NCBI RefSeq assembly: GCF_004570875.1
Contig: NZ_SPQK01000014.1
Location: 55,296-119,295, forward strand
DNA: 64,000 nucleotides
Reading direction: 5' to 3'
Source of the DNA: Blastococcus sp. CT_GayMR16
Lineage (GTDB): Bacteria; Actinomycetota; Actinomycetes; Mycobacteriales; Geodermatophilaceae
Part shown: positions 17,164 to 25,833 of the stretch, piece by piece
How positions within the stretch are numbered: the stretch's first letter is position 1
How the letters are laid out: each line of letters opens with the position of its first letter
Program-made: the position numbers and the translations under genes
Notes under the pieces: model-generated
The model's database searches: none
Seen by the model: the letters and a program-made list of their open reading frames with translations, nothing else
What the model was told of the DNA's origin: nothing

Positions 17164-18887
17164 TCACCCGCCGTCGGTGAGGAGGTCGCGGAGGTCCTCG
17201 GCCTTCTCGTCGGTCCAGCCCGGTGGCTTGAGGACCTGGGCCCAGGCGTCGACGTACTGGGTCGTGTAGACGTGCCCGTGCCCGTCCGGCATGTTCACGG
17301 CGAACGGCAGATCGGCCGTCACCTGCCAGAACGTGACGAACGGGATCCACTTCACCGCGGCGACGACGTCGTCCCCCCGGCGCTCCTCCAGCCAGTCCGG
17401 CCGCGCGTAGTGAGCTGCGGGCTCCACCAGATGATCGGGTCGGAGGGATGCACCAGGTAGAGCACGCGGGAGCCGTCCCAGGGTGCGGTGGTGGGCGGGA
17501 CGTCGGCTCCGGGATCGTCGGTGAACCGCACCGTGCGGCCGTCGCGGAACTCCGGCTCCACCTCGCGGCTCCCGGGGTCCCGGTCGTCGACGAACTCCCG
17601 GTACAGCGTGTTGAAGTTCGGCGGGCCGGCGAAGACCGCCCCGCCAGTCCGGTTGCGCAGGTCGTACTCGCCGCTGAACGCGGTCTCCCCGCCGAAGGAA
17701 CCCAGGCTCTCGCCGACCACCACCAGGCGGGGGCGGTCGTCCAGCGGCAGCTTGGACCAGCGGTCGTACACCGCGTCGAAGAGCTCCCGTCCGGCCGCGC
17801 GGGCCCGGTCCTGGTCGACCAGGTAGGAGATCCACGACGGGAGGTGGGAGTACTGCATCGCGATCGCGGCGCTGTCGCCACCGGTCAGGTGCTCGACCGA
17901 GTCCACCGCTCCGGGGTCGACCCAGCCGGACCCGGTGGTGGTCACGACGGCGAGCAGTCCGCGCTCGAAGCCGCCGGCCCGGAGGAGGTCGTCGACGGCG
18001 AGACGGGCTCGCTCCTCCGCGGTGGTCGCCGAATCGAGCCCCGCGTAGGCGCGGACCGGGTCCAGGGCGGGGGATCCGGTGAACGCCTCGATGTCAGCGG
18101 CCGACGGCCCCTTCGCCACGGAGTTCCGTCCTTCCCGGCCGAGCGACTCCCAGGGGACCAGGGAGCCCGGTCCGCCCGTGCGCGTGGCGAGCGTCGGCCG
18201 GGTCACCCCGGGGTCGGTGTTGCCGTTGCGCAGGGCGAAGACCTTGTCCGCGGCGGTCACCAGCTGGTCGGCGACCACACCGCTGAGCAGCAGCGCGGCG
18301 CCACCAACGACGACGACCCAGCCGACCGCGCGGGCGGCCCGGTGCCCGATCCAGCGGTCGAGCAGCACGGCGAGCCATCGGTAGAGGCGGTGGAGGGCGC
18401 GCGACAGGGCGAGCAGGACGACGAAGACGACGACGGCGACCACCGGCACCACGAGGAGGGACGTCGCGCTGTCCGGGGGAGCGTCCATGAGGTCCCGGAT
18501 CCGTGCCTGCCGTTAGCGGCCGTACACCGTCGCCGCGGCATAGAGGACGACCGCGACCCCGAGGAGGACGAGCCACGATCGGCGGCGAGCGGGCCGCGCC
18601 TCCCGGTCGACGAACGCCCGCCACACGTTCGCCGGCACCACGCCGACGCCGTAGCCGAACGCCGCGGTGATGCCGCTGATCAGTCCCTGGGTCAGGCCGG
18701 TGCGCGGGAGCAGCGACGGGAAGAGCGACAGGCAGAGCAGGACCACCGCCCCGGCGAGCCCGGGCAGGGTGTACCGGAACGGCTTCCGACGCGGCCGCCG
18801 CAGGAGGGACCGCCGTCCGCGGCGGGTGCGGGCGGGATCGGCTACAGCTCGATCCTCGGGGACCACAACCTGGGCCACCCGGCGCAT
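17164..18887 (-). pseudogene. Membrane alpha/beta-hydrolase (Abhydrolase_9 family), broken by a stop codon and a frameshift
   Basis: Three segments match one roughly 574-residue protein. Residues from ATG 18887 give the membrane N-terminal domain (SLFPSLLPRTGLTQGL, FGYGVGVVPANVWRAF) and stop at TAA 18513-18515. The same frame continues as RQARIRDL into MDAPPDSATS at 18488 and carries the catalytic region (RPRLVVVGESLGSFGGE, AGPPNFNTLYREF, HPSDPIIWWSP). Near 17403-17411 the frame is lost; a single missing base restores RPDWLEERRGDD and WIPFVTFWQVTADLPF through to 17164. The nonsense change is compatible with a C-to-T in CAA. Two lesions argue for a real pseudogene unless the sequence has errors. 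Confidence 0.85.
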
Positions 18888-18942
18888 GCTCGTCCGGACC
18901 GGACCCCGCCGACACCCCTCGGGCCACGAGGCGGCCGGCTCG

Positions 18943-19221
18943 TCACAAGGAGGGACGTCGCTCGACCTCCGGGGAGCGGTGTACCGCCACCGGACGCCCG
19001 GCCCGCTCGGCCGCGTCCAGGTGGTCGCGGACGAGCTCCACCGCCGACGGCGACCAGGACGTCACCGAGCCGGCGTCGACGGCGTCGATCCGCGCCGGCT
19101 CGCGGCCGTAGTGCCGCAGGAAGCGGTCGACGACCTCCCGGTCCACCTCACCGGCCAGGCACAACAGCCGTCCGTCGGCCGTGTTGAGCAGGCGGACGAT
19201 CCCACGCGCGGCCGAGGTCAC
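18943..19221 (-). CDS. Small STAS-like protein
   Basis: 92 aa from GTG 19221, which follows AGGAG by 9 nt. It has a beta-alpha pattern resembling STAS/anti-sigma-factor-antagonist domains: RLLCLAGEVDREVVDRFLRH, ARIDAVDAGSVTSWSPSAVEL, GRPVAVHRSPEVERR. The strand-end position where antagonists carry the phosphorylatable Ser or Thr holds SVTSWSPS. It may be a partner in sigma-factor control, but no anti-sigma gene is adjacent. It follows whiB on the same strand by 53 bp. Confidence 0.65.
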   Translation of the reverse strand: MTSAARGIVRLLNTADGRLLCLAGEVDREVVDRFLRHYGREPARIDAVDAGSVTSWSPSAVELVRDHLDAAERAGRPVAVHRSPEVERRPSL

Positions 19222-19274
19222 CGCACCAGTCTCCTGCGCCCCTGCGTGCTCCGCCCGGCGATGGGCGGCCGCGG

Positions 19275-19613
19275 TCAGGCGCTGATCGAGTCCCGCCGCT
19301 GCAGGCGCAGCCGACGGCGCTCGCGCTCCGACAGGCCGCCCCAGATGCCGAACCGCTCGTCGTTGGTCAGCGCGGACTCCAGGCACTCCACCCGCACCGC
19401 GCACCCGGTGCAGACGCGCTTCGCCTCGCGCGTGGACCCGCCCTTCTCAGGAAAGAACGCCTCGGGGTCGGTCTCGGCGCAGAGGGCGTCCTGCCGCCAC
19501 GCGTCGGCGGCCGGAGCGATCGAGGCCCAGGGCGACTCCGGCGTCGGCTCCACCGCGGGAGCGGCCGAGGAGTCGGTGAGGAGGGTGAGGAACGGGCGGG
19601 AGAAGGAAGACAC
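19275..19613 (-). CDS. WhiB-family iron-sulfur transcription regulator (WhiB2-like)
   Basis: 112 aa from GTG 19613 (AGGAG, 6-nt spacing). The four cluster cysteines are in DALCAETDP, VCTGCAVRVEC (CxxCxxxxxC), and the G[I/V]WGG turn is FGIWGGLSERERRRLRL, followed by a basic DNA-binding tail. The FFPEKGGSTREAKRVC block is closest to WhiB2/WhmD, a regulator of septation in mycobacteria and streptomycetes. Wbl proteins bind a [4Fe-4S] cluster and partner with the primary sigma factor. Paired inverted repeats lie upstream. Confidence 0.9.
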   Translation of the reverse strand: MSSFSRPFLTLLTDSSAAPAVEPTPESPWASIAPAADAWRQDALCAETDPEAFFPEKGGSTREAKRVCTGCAVRVECLESALTNDERFGIWGGLSERERRRLRLQRRDSISA

Positions 19614-19641
19614 GGGAAGCTCCTGAGGCGTGGCGTGCGGG

Positions 19642-19697
19642 GTACCGGACGTGACGGACCGGTACGGGCTGGCTGCTGTCCGTGACGTTACGGACAG
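19642..19697. promoter_or_regulatory. Two inverted repeats upstream of whiB
   Basis: GTACCGG (19642-19648) and CCGGTAC (19659-19665) are perfect arms with a 10-nt spacer; CTGTCCGT (19676-19683) and ACGGACAG (19690-19697) are perfect arms with a 6-nt spacer. They lie 29-84 bp before the whiB start, where operators or transcript hairpins would act. The shared ACGGAC/GTCCGT core suggests that one regulator may bind both. Confidence 0.5.
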
Positions 19698-19806
19698 GAG
19701 GGGCGACCTGGCTTCGGCACAATTCCAACGAAACGGTCTCGTCCGATTGGCGGAATATGTCGACTTGTCGATGCCCGCAGGGCCCGGACGGGGCACCGTG
19801 GGCCCC

Positions 19807-20457
19807 GTGCGACTCCGCAACGGGGACCACGGGTACGGCGTCGCCACCAAGTTCCTGCACTGGCTCACCGTGGCGGCCATCCTCGGCCAGTTCCTCGTCG
19901 GTGCCGGGATGGACCTCGACGAGCGCTCGGATCGGCAGCAGGACCAGCTCGACCCCCTCGTCGACCGGCTGGAGGAGGACGCCGACGGTCGAGGAGACGC
20001 CGCCGAGGAGCGGGCCGAGGCCGAGATCGAGTGACGCGAGGACGCGCTCGACGCCTCCGAGGACGACGAGGCCGCCGGCGTGTTCTCCGACGTCGTCACG
20101 GGCGACGGCCTCGGTGACGGGCTGTCCCTTCCCGAGCTGCACATCAGCCTCGGGCTCTTCATCATCGGCCTCGCGGCCGTGCGCGTGGCGTGGCGCCGCA
20201 CCGCGCCCCTCCCGCCGTGGGCCGAGCACCTCAGCGCCGGTGAGCGACGGCTCGAGGGCGCGCTGGAGAAGCTGCTCCTGACGCTGCTGTTCGTCGTGCC
20301 GGCGACCGGGCTCCTGCTCGTCGCGGCGGGTGAGGACTGGCTGCCCGTGCACGTCACGGCGCAGATCGCCTTCCTGCTGGCGATCGCCGCGCACGTGGGA
20401 CTCGTGCTCCGGCACACCGTCGTCCGGCGGAACCGTCACCTCGGCCGCATGCTCTGA
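19807..20457 (+). pseudogene. Cytochrome b561-family membrane protein interrupted by an in-frame TGA
   Basis: The frame from GTG 19807 reads RNGDHGYGVATKFLHWLTV, a typical first helix of the b561 family with the heme-ligand His, then an unusually acidic linker, then TGA at 20032-20034. The same frame resumes at once and carries the remaining helices (LPELHISLGLFIIGLAAVRVA, the AHVGLVLRHTVV heme helix) to 20457. A single CGA-to-TGA change would explain it. ATG 19771 is an alternative start. Unless the stop is a sequence error or is read through, the diheme electron-transfer protein is lost. Confidence 0.75.
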
Positions 20458-20472
20458 GGCCGGCCCGGGGCG

Positions 20473-21936
20473 TCAGGTCCCGCAGAAGGTCCGGTAGGCG
20501 CCGAAGTCCTGCGGTGCGGGGGCGGCGTAGCGCTCGAGGCCCGGGCGTTCCTCGTAGGGGGATGTCACGGCGTCCAGCAGCCGCCCGAGCGGATCGAGGT
20601 CCCCCACGGTCGCCGCGCCGAGGGCCTCCTCGACGAGGTGGTTGCGGGGGATGTGGACCGGGTTGACGCGGTCCATCCTCTCGGCGTCCGGGCCCAGGGC
20701 GTGCCAGCGCGCCACCCAGCTGTCGAACGCGGCGAGATCGAGGAACAGCAGCCGCGCCGGCTCGCTGTCGCCACGGGCAGCCGCACCCAGGGCGCGGAAG
20801 AACGACGTGTGGTCGACGTGGTCCGCCGTCAGCAGGGGCAGCAGGTCGTCGACCAGCGTCGACGCGACCGCGTCGTCGACGTCCGCGGAAATGCCGAGCT
20901 TGCCCCGCATGCCGGCCGACCAGGCGGCGTCGTACTGCGGACGGAACCCGCCGAGCGACTCCACCGCGAGAGCGACGGCGCGCTCCTGGTCGTCGTCGAT
21001 GAGGGGGAGGAGGGCCTCGGCGAGCCGGGCGAGGTTCCACTCGGCCACGACCGGCTGGTTGCCGTAGGCGTAGCGCCCGCTCGAGTCGATCGAGCTGTAC
21101 ACCGCCCCCGGGTCGAAGGCCTCCATGAACGCGCACGGCCCGTAGTCGATGGTCTCGCCCGAGATCGTCATGTTGTCGGTGTTCATGACGCCGTGGACGA
21201 ACCCCACGAGCATCCATCGGGCCACCAGTGCCGCCTGGGCGGTGACCACCGCCTCGAAGAGGGCGAGGTAGGGGCGCTCGGCCTGCCCTGCGGCGGGGTG
21301 GTGCCGGCTGATCGCGACGTCGGCGAGGCGGCGCAGGAGGTCGAGATCGCCGGTGGCCCGGGCGTACTGGAAGCTCCCGACCCGCAGGTGGCTGCTCGCG
21401 ACCCGGGCGAGCACGGCTCCGGGCAGCAGGGTCTCGCGGCGCACCGGCCGGCCGGTGGCCACGACGGCGAGCGAGCGCGTCGTCGGGATGCCGAGGGCGT
21501 GCATCGCCGCGCTGACGACGTACTCGCGCAGCATCGGGCCGACCGCGGCCAGGCCGTCCCCGCCGCGGGCGAAGGGCGTGCGGCCGGATCCCTTGAGCGC
21601 GAGGTCGCGCAGCCCGCCGTCGGCGTCGGCGATCTCGCCGAGCAGGAGCGCACGCCCGTCGCCGAGCCGCGGGACGAAGCCCCCGAACTGGTGCCCGGCG
21701 TAGGCCTGCGCCACGGGCACAGCGTCGCTCGGGACTACGCCGCCGACCAGCAGCCCGATGCCGTCGGGGCTCCGCAGCCAGGCGGGGTCGAGGCCGAGCT
21801 CGACGGCGAGCGGCTCGTCGAGGACGAGCAGCCGCGGGTCGGGAGCCTCCTCGGCCTGCCACGGAACGGCCAGCTCCGGCAGCTCGCGGGCGAAGCGGTC
21901 GCCGAGGCTGACGGTCGTTGGCGGGGCGAGGCTCAC
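20473..21936 (-). CDS. selO: Protein adenylyltransferase SelO
   Basis: 487 aa from GTG 21936, matching the family length; an upstream ATG at 22008 would add a basic, unconserved stretch. Pseudokinase-fold blocks: [54 protein letters not shown] with the metal-binding Asp. SelO transfers AMP from ATP to Ser, Thr or Tyr of proteins and is linked to redox control. The C-terminal Cys (FCGT) stands where animal SelO has selenocysteine. Convergent with the b561 gene. Confidence 0.92.
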   Translation of the reverse strand: MSLAPPTTVSLGDRFARELPELAVPWQAEEAPDPRLLVLDEPLAVELGLDPAWLRSPDGIGLLVGGVVPSDAVPVAQAYAGHQFGGFVPRLGDGRALLLGEIADADGGLRDLALKGSGRTPFARGGDGLAAVGPMLREYVVSAAMHALGIPTTRSLAVVATGRPVRRETLLPGAVLARVASSHLRVGSFQYARATGDLDLLRRLADVAISRHHPAAGQAERPYLALFEAVVTAQAALVARWMLVGFVHGVMNTDNMTISGETIDYGPCAFMEAFDPGAVYSSIDSSGRYAYGNQPVVAEWNLARLAEALLPLIDDDQERAVALAVESLGGFRPQYDAAWSAGMRGKLGISADVDDAVASTLVDDLLPLLTADHVDHTSFFRALGAAARGDSEPARLLFLDLAAFDSWVARWHALGPDAERMDRVNPVHIPRNHLVEEALGAATVGDLDPLGRLLDAVTSPYEERPGLERYAAPAPQDFGAYRTFCGT

Positions 21937-22041
21937 GCCGTCGAGGGTACGAGGGGGGCGTCGCCGGCACCTGCCGTCGTCCGCGTCCTGGTAGAACGCG
22001 CCCGGCACCGGACGTCAGGGCGCGAGTTTCTTCGCGCGGCC

Positions 22042-22068
22042 TGTCGATCTCGTGCGGCGGTGCGTGTC
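22042..22068 (+). promoter_or_regulatory. Candidate ECF42-type promoter of the DGPF/sigma pair
   Basis: TGTCGA (22042-22047), a 15-nt spacer and CGTGTC (22063-22068) lie 47 bp before the first gene. ECF42 sigma factors are reported to recognise a TGTCGA-type -35, so this would be an autoregulated promoter. Based on recall of the motif, not on alignment. Confidence 0.35.
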
Positions 22069-22114
22069 GTAGGGATGTGGGCCCGATCGGCGGGCCCGGG
22101 ACCGAGGAGACCAG

Positions 22115-22459
22115 ATGACGCAGTACATGATTTTGATCTACGAGGACGAAGCCTCGTACGAGAACGCCTCACCGGAGCTCCTCGGGGAGGTCATGCAGGC
22201 GCACAACGACTTCTCGGCCCAGGTCGAGCAGCACGGCGCCAAGATCGTGGGCGGCGAGGCCCTGCAGCCGACCGGCACGGCGACGAGCCTGCGGGCGGGG
22301 TCGGACGTGACCGACGGCCCGTTCGTCGAGACGAAGGAGGCGCTCGGTGGGTTCTACGTGATCGACGCGCCCGACCTCGACACCGCGCTGGCCGTCGCCA
22401 AGCTGTGCCCGGCGCGGTTCGGCGGGGTCGAGGTCCGCCCGGTCATGACCTTCGACTGA
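22115..22459 (+). CDS. YCII/DGPF-domain protein
   Basis: 114 aa ferredoxin-like-fold protein: it starts MTQYMILIYEDEASY, has the name-giving DGPF motif in VTDGPFVETKEALGGFYVI and ends VEVRPVMTFD. The His/Asp pair of YCII is only partly kept. Function unknown, but this family is the usual genomic partner and regulon member of ECF42 sigma factors. GGAG lies 5 nt before the ATG; the sigma gene follows 19 bp later. Confidence 0.9.
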   Translation: MTQYMILIYEDEASYENASPELLGEVMQAHNDFSAQVEQHGAKIVGGEALQPTGTATSLRAGSDVTDGPFVETKEALGGFYVIDAPDLDTALAVAKLCPARFGGVEVRPVMTFD

Positions 22460-22478
22460 CCCGCCGAGGCCGCACGGG

Positions 22479-23753
22479 ATGACTGACGAACCGGCCTCCG
22501 CCGTCGCGGCCGCGGTCGCCGACGCGCACCGTCGCGAGTGGGCTTTCGTGCTCGCCGCGACGGTGCGCGTCACGCGCGACCTGGACGTCGCCGAGGAGTG
22601 CGCCCAGGACGCGTTCGCCGCCGCGCTCACCGACTGGCGGACCAACGGCGTCCCCGCGCGTCCGGGCGCCTGGCTGACCACGGCGGCCAAGCGCCGTGCC
22701 CTGAACGTCCTGCGCCACCGGGGCGTGGAGCGCCGTCATCTGCCCCTGCTCGTCGAGGACGACGTCGTCCCCGGGCCGGGGGAGGCGCTCGACGACGGAC
22801 CGGCCGGAGCCCAGCTCCCGGACGACCGGCTCCGGCTGATCGTGACCTGCTGCCACCCCGCCCTGGACCGGACGGCGCAGGTGGCGCTCACCCTGCGGCT
22901 GATGTGCGGCCTCTCCACGGCCGAGGTCGCCCGCGCCTTCCTGGTCAGCGAGCCGACCATGGCGGCGCGGATCACGCGGGCCAAGAAGAAGATCGCGGTC
23001 GCCCGCATCCCGTACCGCGTGCCGTCGGCCGAGGAGCTGCCCGAGCGGGTGGACGCAGTGCTCGGCGTGGTGCACCTGTTGTTCACCACCGGGCACACCA
23101 CGCCGTCCGGGGACGAGCTGGTGCGGCGGGACCTGGTGGAGCGGTCGATCGAGCTGGCCCGCATGCTGCGCAGGCTGCTGCCCGAGGATCCCGCCGTGGC
23201 CGGCCTGCTGGCGCTGCTGCTCCTCACCGACGCGCGACGGGAGACGCGCACCGGTCCGGGCGGCCGGTTGCTGCTCCTCGAGGAACAGGACCGCGCGCGG
23301 TGGGACCGCGGCGCGATCGCCGAGGGTGTGGACCTCGTCCGGGAGGCGCTGCGGGCCCGGCCGCCGACCCGGTACGCGCTGCAGGCCGCGATCGCCGCCG
23401 TCCATGCCGAGACGCCGTCGTGGGACGACACCGACTGGCGGGAGATCGTCGCCCTCTACGACGTCCTGACCCGGCTGTGGCCGTCGCCGGTGGTCGCCCT
23501 CAACCGCGCGGTCGCCGTGGGGTTCGCCCGGGGAGCCGCGGAGGGGCTGGCCGCCCTCGACGGGCTGTCCGCTGAACCGCAGCTGGCCGGCTACGGTTAC
23601 CTGCCGGCCGCCCGCGGCAGCTTCCTCCGCCGTCTCGGCCGGACCGCCGAGGCCCGGGAGGCCTACGCGGAGGCCCTGCTGCTCACCGAGAACGCCGTCG
23701 AGCGGGAGTTCCTCGCGGGCCGGTTGCGCGAGCTGGACCCGGACCCGACCTGA
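22479..23753 (+). CDS. ECF42-group RNA polymerase sigma factor with C-terminal TPR-like domain
   Basis: 424 aa, about twice the length of a minimal ECF factor. Sigma2 covers residues about 10-80 (DVAEECAQDAFAAAL, WLTTAAKRRALNVL); sigma4 lies near 125-175 (LTLRLMCGLSTAEVARAF, MAARITRAKKKI). The remaining 240 residues are helical and TPR-like (VVALNRAVAVGFARGAAEGL, RTAEAREAYAEALLL), as in ECF42, where the extension replaces an anti-sigma factor. It is co-transcribed with the DGPF gene and probably controls it. The signal is unknown. Confidence 0.92.
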   Translation: MTDEPASAVAAAVADAHRREWAFVLAATVRVTRDLDVAEECAQDAFAAALTDWRTNGVPARPGAWLTTAAKRRALNVLRHRGVERRHLPLLVEDDVVPGPGEALDDGPAGAQLPDDRLRLIVTCCHPALDRTAQVALTLRLMCGLSTAEVARAFLVSEPTMAARITRAKKKIAVARIPYRVPSAEELPERVDAVLGVVHLLFTTGHTTPSGDELVRRDLVERSIELARMLRRLLPEDPAVAGLLALLLLTDARRETRTGPGGRLLLLEEQDRARWDRGAIAEGVDLVREALRARPPTRYALQAAIAAVHAETPSWDDTDWREIVALYDVLTRLWPSPVVALNRAVAVGFARGAAEGLAALDGLSAEPQLAGYGYLPAARGSFLRRLGRTAEAREAYAEALLLTENAVEREFLAGRLRELDPDPT

Positions 23754-23898
23754 CCGGCCCGCTCGGCGACGTGTCCGTTCCTCCGTCGAGCGGCGCAGAT
23801 CCCGCGCTGTTCCGGGCGTTTCGCGGTTGACCTCCCGCCGTCTGCAGGGCGGGGTGCCGATGGACGGCCACCCATCGAGCCGACTCCCGGAGGCGAGA

Positions 23899-24171
23899 AT
23901 GATCCGCCGCAAGAAGGACGCCGCCGGCGTCATCGTCACGTTCACCCTCGACGACACGATCCCCGGACCGATGTCGGTCGTGGGCGACTTCAACGACTGG
24001 ACGCCGGGCGCGCACGTGCTCCGCAAGAGCAGCAACGGCACCCGCAGCGTCGCGGTGACCCTGCCGGCCGGACAGTCGGTCCGCTTCCGCTATCTCGCCG
24101 ACGGTGGCCACTGGTTCGACGACCCGCAGGCCGACGCCCAGGAGCAGGAGGGTTCGCTCCTGGTGCTGTGA
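23899..24171 (+). CDS. Small glycogen-binding-like early-set (CBM48/AMPK-type) protein
   Basis: 90 aa. The core VTFTLDDTIPGPMSVVGDFNDW is the immunoglobulin-like early-set fold of isoamylase and AMPK-beta glycogen-binding domains, with the conserved GDFNDW and a second aromatic in RYLADGGHWFDDPQAD. It lacks any catalytic domain, so it may bind glycogen or alpha-glucan or act as a regulator. GGAGG lies 5 nt before the ATG. No glycogen gene is nearby. Confidence 0.85.
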   Translation: MIRRKKDAAGVIVTFTLDDTIPGPMSVVGDFNDWTPGAHVLRKSSNGTRSVAVTLPAGQSVRFRYLADGGHWFDDPQADAQEQEGSLLVL

Positions 24172-24217
24172 CGGGAGCCGGGTCGGACCGTCGGGATCCG
24201 GGCGCCTGATCCAGCGA

Positions 24218-24230
24218 TAGGTTCAGGTCC
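24218..24230 (+). promoter_or_regulatory. -10 box for leaderless kynA
   Basis: TAGGTT (24218-24223), then 7 nt, then the GTG start at 24231. This fixes the start codon and implies a leaderless transcript. Confidence 0.6.
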
Positions 24231-25112
24231 GTGGCGCCCTCCGAGCACGAGCACGAGCCCGAGCCCGACAGGTCGACGCGGCCGATCGAGAGTTCGATCC
24301 GTACCGACCTCCGTGGCGCGATGAGCTACGGCGGCTACCTCGACCTGGACCGCCTGCTGTCCGCGCAGCATCCGCGGAGCAGCCCCGAGCACCACGACGA
24401 GCTGCTCTTCATCGTCCAGCACCAGACGAGCGAGCTCTGGCTCCGACTGGTCCTGCACGAGCTGCGCGGTGCCCGGCAGTATCTCGGTGACGACGACCTG
24501 GCGCCCGCGCTGAAGTGCCTGGCCCGGGTGAAGAACATCCAGCGGACCCTGACCGAGCAGTGGTCGGTGCTCGCGACCCTGACCCCGCGGGAGTACGCCC
24601 AGTTCCGGGGAGCACTCGGCTCCGCGTCCGGCTTCCAGTCCTACCAGTACCGGGCCGTCGAGTTCATCCTCGGCAACAAGAACGCCGCGATGCTCACGGT
24701 GTTCGACGGTGAGCCCGAGGCCCAGGAGGTGCTGTCGGAGCTGCTGGAGGCCCCGACGCTGTACGACGAGTTCCTCCGGCTGATGGCGAGGAACGGATTC
24801 GACGTCCCCGCCGCCGTCCTCGAGCGGGACCACCGCCGGCCGTGGACCTTCCAGCCGGAGCTCGTGCCGGTCTTCCGGCAGGTCTACGAGTCGACCGACA
24901 CGCCCTGGGGGATCTACGAGGCCTGCGAGAGCCTGGTCGACGTGGAGGACAACTTCCAGCTGTGGCGCTTCCGCCACCTGCTGACCGTGCAGCGCACGAT
25001 CGGCTTCAAGACCGGGACGGGCGGGTCGTCCGGTGTCGGCTTCCTGCGCCGAGCGCTGGACCTCACCTTCTTTCCCGAGCTCTACGCAGTCCGCACCGAG
25101 ATCGGCACCTGA
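24231..25112 (+). CDS. kynA: Tryptophan 2,3-dioxygenase
   Basis: 293 aa heme dioxygenase that opens the indole ring of L-tryptophan to N-formylkynurenine, the first step of the kynurenine route. Signatures: the YGGYLDLDRLLSAQHP N-terminus, HDELLFIVQHQTSELWLRL, GSASGFQSYQYR, and the C-terminal FRHLLTVQRTIGFKTGTGG followed by SSG, which shapes the substrate pocket near the heme ligand. No kynureninase or formamidase gene is adjacent, so the rest of the pathway must lie elsewhere. The downstream reductase has its own ribosome site. Confidence 0.93.
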   Translation: MAPSEHEHEPEPDRSTRPIESSIRTDLRGAMSYGGYLDLDRLLSAQHPRSSPEHHDELLFIVQHQTSELWLRLVLHELRGARQYLGDDDLAPALKCLARVKNIQRTLTEQWSVLATLTPREYAQFRGALGSASGFQSYQYRAVEFILGNKNAAMLTVFDGEPEAQEVLSELLEAPTLYDEFLRLMARNGFDVPAAVLERDHRRPWTFQPELVPVFRQVYESTDTPWGIYEACESLVDVEDNFQLWRFRHLLTVQRTIGFKTGTGGSSGVGFLRRALDLTFFPELYAVRTEIGT

Positions 25113-25175
25113 CGGGCGCAGGAGCGGGACACTGGGCCTCCGACCATCGGAACGTGCCCGGTGAGGGGGACTCCC

Positions 25176-25829
25176 GTGAAGCTCGTCATCCTCGGGGCGA
25201 CCGGACTGACCGGTCACCGGCTCGTCGACCAGGCCATCGAGCGCGGGCACGAGGTGGTCGCCTACGTCCGCAGTCCCGACGCCCTCCGCGGCCGCCCCGG
25301 ACTTCGGGTCGTCGGCGGGCAGCTGACCGACGAGCCTGCGCTGCGGTCGGCGCTCACCGGTGCCGACGCGGTGCTGTGTGCCATCGGACCCAAGGGACTG
25401 CGCGGACTGATCGGCGCCGACCTGATGCAGCGGACGCTCCCGGTCGTGGTCGAGGCGATGTCCGGGGCCGGGGTGCGCCGGCTGGTGCTGCTGTCGGCCT
25501 ACGGCGTCGGCGACACCGCCGCCTCGGCGTCGCCGATCGCGACGATCGCCTTCCGGACGGCGGTCCGGTCGCTGTACCGGGACAAGCAGCTCGCCGAGTC
25601 GCGCCTCGCCACCGCCGACGTGGATGTCACCACGGTGTACCCGCTGTCCCTCACCAACGATCCGCTCAGCGACACGGCCGTCGTGCGGGACGTCGCCACG
25701 GTGACCCGGGTCAGCGGCCTGCCCAAGGTCCCGCGCGCGAACGTGGCCAAGGCGATGCTCGACGCCGTCGAGGATCCGGGCACCATCGGCCGGCGCCTGA
25801 TCGTGTCCAGCGCAGGGACGGTCCGCTGA
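25176..25829 (+). CDS. NAD(P)-binding atypical SDR (NmrA/BVR-B-like)
   Basis: 217 aa from GTG 25176, preceded by GAGGGGGA. The dinucleotide motif is LVILGATGLTGHRLVDQA, followed by ADAVLCAIGPKG and GVRRLVLLSAYGVGD. The catalytic Tyr-Lys pair of classical SDRs is absent at the expected spacing, as in biliverdin-reductase-B-like and NmrA proteins that act as reductases or redox sensors. Substrate unknown. Ends 4 bp from the convergent MMPL gene. Confidence 0.83.
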   Translation: MKLVILGATGLTGHRLVDQAIERGHEVVAYVRSPDALRGRPGLRVVGGQLTDEPALRSALTGADAVLCAIGPKGLRGLIGADLMQRTLPVVVEAMSGAGVRRLVLLSAYGVGDTAASASPIATIAFRTAVRSLYRDKQLAESRLATADVDVTTVYPLSLTNDPLSDTAVVRDVATVTRVSGLPKVPRANVAKAMLDAVEDPGTIGRRLIVSSAGTVR

Positions 25830-25833
25830 CCGA

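Noticed and set aside
20032..20034. Selenocysteine at the b561 TGA
   Set aside because: The site is a variable acidic linker, there is no redox context and no SECIS-like hairpin directly after it.
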